DNA of 6,202 nucleotides from Woeseiaceae bacterium (GTDB lineage: Bacteria; Pseudomonadota; Gammaproteobacteria; Steroidobacterales; Woeseiaceae), in contig JAKEGN010000298.1 in NCBI GenBank assembly GCA_022615525.1, positions 1-6,202 on the forward strand, read 5' to 3'. Below are positions 1-5,271 of this stretch, in pieces (the first letter of the stretch is position 1; every line of letters begins with the position of its first letter). The position numbers and the translations under genes are program-made. The notes beneath the pieces are model-generated. The model saw only the letters and a list, made by a program, of their open reading frames with translations. It did no database searches and was not told where the DNA came from.

Positions 1-381
1 AAGATCCGCATGAACGTGCCGTTGCATTTCATCGGCGAGGACATTGCGATCGGCGTCAAGACCGGCGGCGGCAAGGTGGCCCACTTGATGACCGACGTCG
101 AAGTCTCCTGCCTGCCAAGGGACCTGCCCGAGTACTTCGAGGTGGACGTCTCCGGCCTCGACATCGACGACATGCTGTACCTGTCGGATATCAAGGTACC
201 GCCTGGCGTCGAGATCATCGAGCTCACGCATGGTGAGGAACACGATCAGCCGATCGTTTCCGTCCATGTCATCAAGGAACAGGTCATCGAGGAACCGGTG
301 GCAGTCGCGGCGGAGGCCGTGCCGGTCGAAGGCGCGGTTCCGGCGGCCGAGACCGAAAGCAAGCCAGACGAGGGCAAGTAG
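1..381 (+). CDS. rplY: 50S ribosomal protein L25/general stress protein Ctc, 3' part only
   Basis: The frame is open from base 1 (Lys-Ile-Arg precede the Met at base 10), so this is the C-terminal part of a gene that starts left of the window; the Met at 10 is internal. The segment KIRMNVPLHFIGED and the following beta-rich stretch with DLPEYFEVDVSGLDIDD and LSDIKVPPGVEI are typical of the C-terminal (TL5/CTC) domain of long L25 proteins, which usually run to about 200-215 residues. The missing N-terminal part is the L25 domain that binds 5S rRNA in the large ribosomal subunit. The last 30 or so residues are a low-complexity Ala/Val/Glu/Pro tail ending in PDEGK, common in this family. It stops at TAG 379-381, just before an intrinsic terminator. 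Neighbours pth and ychF match the usual rplY-pth-ychF order. Family assignment is secure; the true start is not visible. Confidence 0.95.
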   Translation, partial: KIRMNVPLHFIGEDIAIGVKTGGGKVAHLMTDVEVSCLPRDLPEYFEVDVSGLDIDDMLYLSDIKVPPGVEIIELTHGEEHDQPIVSVHVIKEQVIEEPVAVAAEAVPVEGAVPAAETESKPDEGK

Positions 382-402
382 CACGTCGCGCTTCGCTGCA
401 AG

Positions 403-426
403 AGGCCGCCTTTCGGCGGCCTTTTT
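403..426 (+). terminator. Intrinsic terminator after rplY
   Basis: A perfect 8-bp GC-rich stem, AGGCCGCC (403-410) pairing with GGCGGCCT (415-422) around a TTTC loop, runs directly into five T residues (422-426). It begins 22 bases after the rplY stop codon. This is a textbook Rho-independent terminator on the + strand. It may be partly leaky, because no clear promoter is seen between it and pth. Confidence 0.9.
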
Positions 427-471
427 GTCCGCGAAGAGCCGACGGGTTCAAGACATCGTCTGCCGTCCAAC

Positions 472-1062
472 ATGAGTGGCCACCTGTCCATCATCGCCGG
501 GCTCGGGAATCCCGAGCCACGTTACGAACAGACCCTGCACAACGCAGGGTTCTGGTTCGTCGACGCGCTCGCGAAAAAACTGGATGCCCGTTTTCGCCCC
601 GAGAAACGCTTCGATGCGGAGATCTGCCGAGCCAGGATTTCCGGTGAGGAAGTCTGGCTGATGAAGCCGCAGAGCTTCATGAACTTAAGCGGCGGCCCCG
701 TGCGCAGCGTGCTCGACTACTACCGGCTCTCGACCGATACCTTGCTCGTTGCCCACGACGAGATCGATTTGCCACCCGGCACCGTGCGCCTGAAAAAGGG
801 CGGCGGTCACGGCGGGCATAACGGCGTCCGCGATGTCATCGGTCATTGTGGCGCCGACTTCATGCGGCTGCGCCTCGGTGTGGGGCATCCCGGTGACAAG
901 GACAAGGTAACCGGTCATGTGCTGCAAGCCGCAACGCGGGACGTGGAAATTGCAGTGCGGCGGAATATCGAGGAAGCCATTGCGGTCATGCCCATGCTGG
1001 TCGAAAGTGGGCTGAACGCGGCAATGAAAGCACTGCACACCAAAATGCCGGACGAGGGCTAG
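472..1062 (+). CDS. pth: Peptidyl-tRNA hydrolase (Pth family)
   Basis: This 196-aa cytoplasmic esterase recycles peptidyl-tRNAs that drop off ribosomes, cleaving the ester bond between the nascent peptide and the tRNA. The family's signature blocks occur in order: GLGNPEPRYEQTLHNAG (10-26), KPQSFMNLSG (65-74), VAHDEIDLPPG (93-103), GGHGGHNGVRD (111-121) and RLRLGVGHPG (132-141). The residues equivalent to E. coli Asn10, His20, Asn68, Asp93 and Asn114 are Asn13, His23, Asn71, Asp96 and Asn117, so the active site looks complete. Length is normal for the family. The ATG at 472 puts the first beta strand (LSIIAGLGNP) at the usual distance from the N terminus. No good Shine-Dalgarno lies before it, so the start rests on homology. 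It follows the rplY terminator and lies 6 nt before ychF, implying co-transcription with ychF. Confidence 0.97.
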   Translation: MSGHLSIIAGLGNPEPRYEQTLHNAGFWFVDALAKKLDARFRPEKRFDAEICRARISGEEVWLMKPQSFMNLSGGPVRSVLDYYRLSTDTLLVAHDEIDLPPGTVRLKKGGGHGGHNGVRDVIGHCGADFMRLRLGVGHPGDKDKVTGHVLQAATRDVEIAVRRNIEEAIAVMPMLVESGLNAAMKALHTKMPDEG

Positions 1063-1068
1063 CTGCCC

Positions 1069-2160
1069 ATGGCCATCAAGTGCGGCATCGTTGGCCTGCC
1101 CAACGTCGGCAAGTCCACGCTCTTCAATGCGCTGACCGCAGCGGAAATCCCGGCGGAGAACTACCCGTTCTGCACCATCGAACCGAACGTGGGCGTGGTG
1201 CCGGTGCCGGACCCGCGGCTCAAAGTGCTTGCCGGGATCGTCAAGCCGCAGAAGGTCATCCCGACCACGATGGAATTCGTCGACATCGCCGGGCTGGTCG
1301 CCGGGGCGTCGAAGGGCGAGGGACTCGGCAACCAGTTTCTCGCCAACATACGCGAAACCAATGCGATCGCGCACGTCGTTCGCTGCTTCGAGAATGACGA
1401 CGTGATCCATGTCGCCGGCAAGGTCGATCCGGTCGGCGACATCGAGACCATCGACACCGAGCTTGCGCTCGCGGATCTCGAGGGCATCGACAAGCAACTG
1501 CAAAAAGCGGAGCGCAACGCCAAGGCAAACGAGAAGGCGGCGATTGCCTGGCGTGACCTGCTTCGGAAGGTCAAGGCGCAACTCGGCCAGGGCATGCCGG
1601 TGCGCGCCATGCCGCTCGACGAAAATGACAGGCTGGCCCTGCGAGACCTGCAACTGCTGACGGCAAAGCCCGTGATGTACATTGCCAACGTCGACGAACA
1701 CGGTTTCGACAACAATCCGCACCTCGATGCGGTGAACACGCTGGCGGCGAAGGAAGGGTCCATCGTGGTGCCGGTGTGTGCGGCCATCGAGGCGGAGATC
1801 GCGCTGCTCGACGAAGCAGATCGCGCCGATTTCCTGGCCGATCTCGGGCTGTCAGAGCCGGGCTTGAACCGCGTGATTCGCAACGGTTACAAACTGCTCG
1901 GCCTGCAAACCTACTTCACCGCCGGTCCGAAGGAAGTGCGCGCCTGGACCACACCGGTCGGTGCGACCGCGCCGCGGGCGGCGGCGGAAATCCACACTGA
2001 TTTCGAGAAGGGCTTCATTCGGGCCGAAGTGATTTCCTACGATGACTTCGTCGCTGGGCGAGGTGAGCAGGGAGCAAAGGAGGCCGGGCGGCTGCGGCTC
2101 GAGGGCAAGGATTACATCGTGCAGGAAGGCGATGTCATGCATTTCCGCTTTAACGTGTAG
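1069..2160 (+). CDS. ychF: Ribosome-binding ATPase YchF (Obg-like, OLA1 type)
   Basis: This 363-aa P-loop protein of the Obg/TRAFAC class binds ribosomes. YchF/OLA1 proteins prefer ATP over GTP because the usual NKxD base-recognition motif is altered to NxxE; here it reads NVDE (207-210). Other landmarks are the P-loop GLPNVGKST (9-17), the switch region NYPFCTIEPNVGVV (31-44), G3 DIAGLV (72-77) followed by GASKGEGLGNQFL, a helical insert (about 125-200) and a C-terminal TGS domain (about 278-361) containing LQTYFTAGPKEVRAWT and DFEKGFIRAEVISYDDF. The length matches the usual 363 residues. A GAGGG at 1054-1058, inside the end of pth, lies 10 nt before the ATG and could serve as ribosome-binding site, so the pair may be translationally coupled. 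The gene is intact and ends at TAG 2158-2160; no clear terminator follows, so transcripts may continue into the tRNA. Confidence 0.97.
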   Translation: MAIKCGIVGLPNVGKSTLFNALTAAEIPAENYPFCTIEPNVGVVPVPDPRLKVLAGIVKPQKVIPTTMEFVDIAGLVAGASKGEGLGNQFLANIRETNAIAHVVRCFENDDVIHVAGKVDPVGDIETIDTELALADLEGIDKQLQKAERNAKANEKAAIAWRDLLRKVKAQLGQGMPVRAMPLDENDRLALRDLQLLTAKPVMYIANVDEHGFDNNPHLDAVNTLAAKEGSIVVPVCAAIEAEIALLDEADRADFLADLGLSEPGLNRVIRNGYKLLGLQTYFTAGPKEVRAWTTPVGATAPRAAAEIHTDFEKGFIRAEVISYDDFVAGRGEQGAKEAGRLRLEGKDYIVQEGDVMHFRFNV

Positions 2161-2178
2161 AATCAACAGCCTGGCAGG

Positions 2179-2207
2179 TTGACTCGCAGGAATCGCCAAC
2201 GGACAAT
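2179..2207 (+). promoter_or_regulatory. Candidate sigma70 promoter for tRNA-Met
   Basis: A -35-like TTGACT (2179-2184, five of six consensus bases) is separated by 17 bp from a -10-like GACAAT (2202-2207, four of six). Transcription would start near 2214, about 25 nt before the mature tRNA, leaving a short leader for RNase P. The bases just after the -10 (CGGCGGCCCC, 2208-2217) are wholly G and C, like the discriminators of stable-RNA promoters under stringent control. The match is by eye and the -10 is imperfect. Confidence 0.55.
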
Positions 2208-2238
2208 CGGCGGCCCCTGCGGAACCTACTTAATATAA

Positions 2239-2315
2239 GGTGATGTAGCTCAGATGGTCAGAGCGGCGGACTCATAACCCGCAGGTCGGTGGTTCAATTC
2301 CACCCATCACCACCA
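2239..2315 (+). tRNA. tRNA-Met(CAT), elongator type, with encoded CCA
   Basis: The sequence folds into a full cloverleaf. The acceptor stem GGTGATG/CATCACC (2239-2245 with 2305-2311) and the D stem GCTC/GAGC are perfect; the D loop carries the GG pair. The anticodon stem GCGGA/CCCGC (2266-2270 with 2278-2282) has four pairs and an A-C apposition at 31-39. The loop CTCATAA (2271-2277) holds anticodon CAT at 2273-2275. The variable loop is AGGTC; the T arm is GGTGG-TTCAATT-CCACC. Discriminator A (2312) and CCA (2313-2315) are encoded. The fully paired 1-72 end argues against initiator tRNA. The anticodon CAT also fits tRNA-Ile2, whose C34 is modified to lysidine by TilS, but the A5-U68 acceptor pair is like E. 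coli elongator Met rather than the C4-G69/C5-G68 of Ile2. Position after ychF matches the tRNA-Met site in Pseudomonas. Met is therefore favoured but not proven. Confidence 0.92.
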
Positions 2316-2326
2316 ACATAATAAAA

Positions 2327-2350
2327 AGGGGTCTCCATGGCCCCTCCTTC
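2327..2350 (+). terminator. Possible terminator after tRNA-Met
   Basis: A 7-bp hairpin is formed by AGGGGTC (2327-2333) and GGCCCCT (2339-2345), including one T-G wobble, with loop TCCAT. It starts 11 nt after the CCA end and is preceded by an A-run (2323-2327). The following CCTTC is only weakly T-rich, so termination may be incomplete, allowing read-through into the next gene, for which no separate promoter is apparent. Confidence 0.5.
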
Positions 2351-2366
2351 ATTCGGACCACCATGC

Positions 2367-2371
2367 AAGGA
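2367..2371 (+). promoter_or_regulatory. Ribosome-binding site fixing the start at 2378
   Basis: AAGGA lies 6 nt before the ATG at 2378 and is the best Shine-Dalgarno match near this start. An upstream ATG at 2363 opens only a four-codon frame (Met-Gln-Gly-Ser) whose TGA (2375-2377) directly abuts the ATG at 2378, so it cannot be the start of the long frame. Confidence 0.65.
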
Positions 2372-2377
2372 TCCTGA

Positions 2378-3160
2378 ATGCTCAAGTGGTTAGGCAAGGT
2401 GTTCGGCTCGGATACGGCGGTCGCCTCGGCGCGCCGCAACCCGGCGTTCCTTGCAGCGGTGGAAACGTCCGCGCTGGTGTTTCACCTATTGCCGGAAAAG
2501 TTGCACCTCGATGAAACGGCAAGACAGCGACTGGCGCGCCAGCTCTATCTCGAGTTGCACGAAGCATTCAATGCGACTTCCCCCGTCTCCGGCCTGCGGC
2601 AGAAAATCGCCGAGGCGATGCTCCGGCATGCTCTCCTGCAGGTATTGCTCGTTCCGCCAGCGCCCGAACCCGATGCGTCCGGCCTGCGCGGCCTGCCGGG
2701 AATCACCGGAGCCCTGATGCAGCGCCTGGACGATGTTGCCAGGTTCAGCAGCGAACTGCATGCGGTGCTGTATGAAAACAGCAATGACAAGCCCGGCTTG
2801 CCGGTCGACGTGCTGCTGCGTCGGGCACATGCCGCAAGTTCCTGGTGCGTGCGAAGCTTCGATGCGGTGCGCAGGGAACTGGGAGACGTGACCCTGGGCC
2901 GGGACGACTGGTATCGCCCGTTCCTGTTTGCGGCCTGCGCCAACCAGGAGAGCCGCTACCGGCGTGACCTCGATATGCCGTCGGCTTTCGAGCCGGGGCT
3001 GGCCGCAACCGCACCCGTTGCTTACTCCCTGTTTACCGATATCGTGCTGTCAGGTGCGAAAGATCCGCTGGCCGAATGGATCGACTATCACCGCGATGCC
3101 GGCATACCCATGCCGCGGTTCGATGAGGCACCGGAGCTGCCAGACCGGTCAGCCGCGTAG
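2378..3160 (+). CDS. Uncharacterised 260-aa soluble protein
   Basis: I do not recognise this protein. It begins with a short amphipathic, basic segment (MLKWLGKVFG), followed by a largely helical, Leu/Ala/Arg-rich body: helices around 22-38, 44-66 and 72-92, a Pro-rich break PPAPEP (93-98) and further helices near 109-135 and 142-168. Next comes an aromatic, charged stretch (DDWYRPFLF, 176-184), and the tail is Pro/Asp/Glu-rich. There is no signal peptide, convincing transmembrane segment, lipobox or known catalytic motif; Cys157 and Cys187 are its only cysteines. The good ribosome-binding site and coding character like its neighbours support it as real. It lies 62 nt after the tRNA, in the same direction, and its last 73 nt overlap the end of the convergent exporter gene. 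A link to export (for example as an accessory cytoplasmic factor) is a guess from position only; the opposite orientation argues against shared transcription. Confidence 0.75.
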   Translation: MLKWLGKVFGSDTAVASARRNPAFLAAVETSALVFHLLPEKLHLDETARQRLARQLYLELHEAFNATSPVSGLRQKIAEAMLRHALLQVLLVPPAPEPDASGLRGLPGITGALMQRLDDVARFSSELHAVLYENSNDKPGLPVDVLLRRAHAASSWCVRSFDAVRRELGDVTLGRDDWYRPFLFAACANQESRYRRDLDMPSAFEPGLAATAPVAYSLFTDIVLSGAKDPLAEWIDYHRDAGIPMPRFDEAPELPDRSAA

Positions 3161-5256
3161 CCGCAGGCACTCGCGAGATCGATCACCCGGTCACACATCG
3201 CGAGCGTCTCTTTTCGGTGGGCGATGACGACGCGTGTCATATTGAGCGCACGCAGTGCACTCACAATGCGGCTTTCGACGGCCGTGTCGACGTTGCTGGT
3301 CGCTTCATCGAGAAACAGTATGCGCGGTCGGCGGTACAGAGCGCGCGCCAGCAGGATGCGCTGCTTCTGTCCTCCGGAGAACGTCTCGCCCATATCGCTG
3401 ACCAGGGTCAGGTAAGCCATCGGCAAGGCACGGATGTCGCTGTCGATGCAGGCGAGAGTGGCCGCCTCGACGATGCGCTCGGGATCCGGCAGCTCGTCGA
3501 AACCGGCGATATTCTGCGCCAGGGTGCCGGACAGCAATTGCTCCTGTTGCATGACGATGCCGAAATGCCGGCGCAAATCGTGCAGGTTGCCCGCGCCGAC
3601 CCGCAGGCAGTCGAAGCGCGTTTCGCCCCGCTCGGCGGTGAGCAAGCCGACCATCACTTTCAACAGCGTGGTCTTGCCGTAGCCTGACGGTGCCGCAAGG
3701 CCCACGCACTCACCGGGCGCGACACTGAAGGAGAGGTTGCGCAGGATCCAGCGTTCGTCGGGGGAGTAACGAAACCACAGCTTGCGCACGTCGACGGCGA
3801 TGGGGGAAGTCTGCCGTCGCCTCCCCGCATGCGAAAGCCCGGTGTCCGCGGGCTCCGGCTCGGATTCTGCAATGTCGGCAATGCGATCGAGATGTATGCG
3901 GATCAGCCGGAACTCGAGGAGGCCGTGGACCAGGCTGACGCAACGTGTCGAGAACTGGCCCGAAAAGGCGAGAAAGGCCACCAGCATGCCGACCGTCAGC
4001 TGCGACTGCAAAATGCCGCTCACGCCGACGAAGACCACGACGATGCCCTGCAGGGAGAACAGCGCCAGTTCGATGCACTTCTCGATCACTGTCAGGCGGC
4101 GCACCCGTGCCGATGCGTTGAATGCTTCGGCGATGCGGTTGCTGTAATGCGTCAGGCGGTACCGTTCGAGACCGAGGTTCTTGATCGTTACCGCACCGCG
4201 GATGGATTCGAGCAGGAAGGTTTCGGCGGCAGCATTGGCGACCAGTGCTTCCCGGGAATGCTGGTTGATGAAGGGGAACATCGCCAGGCGCAGCACGGCA
4301 TACAGAGCGATGCTCACGAACACGGCAAGCGCCAGCGCATTGCCGTAAAGAAGGATGACGAGCCCGGTGGACAACGCCATCAGGCCGTCGACCACAGTCT
4401 CGATGGCGCGGCTCGCGACAAGCTCGCGCAACGGCTGCAGGGAACCAAATCGTGACTGGACATCGCCGATGCTGCGGCTCTCGAAGAAGCGCAGCGGCTG
4501 GCGTATGAGCCAGTGAAAGAGGTCCGAGGTCCAGCCGAAGTTGAGCCGCGTACCGAAATAGTAAATGCACCACGCGCGGAACGCCGTTGTGATCGCGTGC
4601 AACAGTGCGATGGCAGCGAAAGCGAGTGCGAGCAATGCCAGCAGTTGCCCATCGCGTGCCGGGACGACCTGGTCGATGGCGAGCTGCAGGTACGCGGGCA
4701 TGGCCAGCGCGAACACCTGGATCGCCAGCGAGACTGTCAGGATATGTGCCAGCGGGCCGATGACGCCGCGACGGCCGCGCAACAGGTCGGCGAGTTTCAG
4801 GCGCGGGCGCGCCAGGCGAGGAGAGAACTCCCGTGATGGTTGCAGCTCGAGGGCGACGCCGGTGAAAAGGGTCGCGCATTGCCGGTGTGAGAGCTTCACG
4901 CGGCCCATCGCAGGATCGGCGATCTGCACGCCGGAAGCCGTGACTCGTTCGAGTACCACGAAATGGTTCATGCGCCAGTGCAGGATGCAAGGCAGCCGCA
5001 GCTGCCGAAGCTCCGCACACTCGAGGCGCAGTGCGCGTGACTGCAACTGCAGGCTGCCTGCGACGTCGATAACGCCAGTGAGCGCGAGACCTCGCAGCGA
5101 CACCGGCCGGAACCGGCGCAGTTCCGCGAGCGTCACGTGCCGGCCGTGGTAGCCGGCAACCATCGCGATGCAGGCCAGGCCGCATTCGGCTGCTTCCGCC
5201 TGCAGTACGAGTGGCACGCGCGAGCGTGAAAAGAAATTCAGGTCGAGGCCGGACAA
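3088..5256 (-). CDS. Peptidase-containing ABC exporter (C39 double-glycine peptidase, CvaB type)
   Basis: This 722-aa inner-membrane transporter should cleave a leader after a double-Gly motif and export the released peptide using ATP. The C39 domain (about 12-140) has QAEAAECGLACIAMV with Gln19 (oxyanion hole) and Cys25, then His98 (MNHFVVLE) and Asp114 (IADPAMG). Spacings (6 and 16) match ComA Gln11/Cys17/His96/Asp112, so the protease looks active. The membrane domain (about 160-445) has six likely helices near 165-187, 203-223, 285-304, 306-328, 395-413 and 418-436. The ATPase domain (about 487-690) has Walker A APSGYGKTT (522-530, Ala for the first Gly), Q-loop Gln570, signature FSGGQ (626-630), Walker B ILFLDE (646-651) and H-loop His680. 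The start is TTG, 15 nt after and in frame with the fusion-protein stop; no ATG occurs before Met32, which is past Cys25. The last 24 residues are read antisense to the unknown gene. CvaB/bacteriocin type is favoured over HlyB type, whose C39-like domain lacks the Cys. Confidence 0.93.
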   Translation of the reverse strand: MSGLDLNFFSRSRVPLVLQAEAAECGLACIAMVAGYHGRHVTLAELRRFRPVSLRGLALTGVIDVAGSLQLQSRALRLECAELRQLRLPCILHWRMNHFVVLERVTASGVQIADPAMGRVKLSHRQCATLFTGVALELQPSREFSPRLARPRLKLADLLRGRRGVIGPLAHILTVSLAIQVFALAMPAYLQLAIDQVVPARDGQLLALLALAFAAIALLHAITTAFRAWCIYYFGTRLNFGWTSDLFHWLIRQPLRFFESRSIGDVQSRFGSLQPLRELVASRAIETVVDGLMALSTGLVILLYGNALALAVFVSIALYAVLRLAMFPFINQHSREALVANAAAETFLLESIRGAVTIKNLGLERYRLTHYSNRIAEAFNASARVRRLTVIEKCIELALFSLQGIVVVFVGVSGILQSQLTVGMLVAFLAFSGQFSTRCVSLVHGLLEFRLIRIHLDRIADIAESEPEPADTGLSHAGRRRQTSPIAVDVRKLWFRYSPDERWILRNLSFSVAPGECVGLAAPSGYGKTTLLKVMVGLLTAERGETRFDCLRVGAGNLHDLRRHFGIVMQQEQLLSGTLAQNIAGFDELPDPERIVEAATLACIDSDIRALPMAYLTLVSDMGETFSGGQKQRILLARALYRRPRILFLDEATSNVDTAVESRIVSALRALNMTRVVIAHRKETLAMCDRVIDLASACGYAADRSGSSGASSNRGMGMPASR

Positions 5257-5271
5257 GTGGCGAGCGCCCGG

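Noticed and set aside
685..1722. 345-codon open frame on the - strand
   Set aside because: It lies antisense to pth and ychF, both certain genes, and its His/Arg/Asp-rich translation matches no family; long antisense frames are expected in GC-rich DNA.
2164..2181. Hairpin just after ychF as a terminator
   Set aside because: Only short CCT/AGG and CAA/TTG pairings interrupted by a bulge, with no T-run; it also overlaps the -35 element of the tRNA promoter.
2231..2236. TAATAT resembling a -10 box
   Set aside because: It ends 2 nt before the tRNA, so transcription would start inside the mature tRNA; no suitable -35 lies upstream.
2239..2315. tRNA-Ile2 (lysidine-type CAT) instead of tRNA-Met
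   Set aside because: The acceptor pairs at 4-69 and 5-68 are G-C and A-U, not the C-G/C-G of E. coli Ile2, and the position after ychF fits tRNA-Met. Not fully excluded.
3829..4455. 208-codon open frame on the + strand
   Set aside because: Antisense to the exporter's membrane domain; Gln/Asp/His-rich composition typical of a shadow frame.
3088..5256. Exporter as a pseudogene because of the odd Walker A and TTG start
   Set aside because: The frame is uninterrupted from the C39 domain to the H-loop and all catalytic residues apart from the first P-loop Gly are present.
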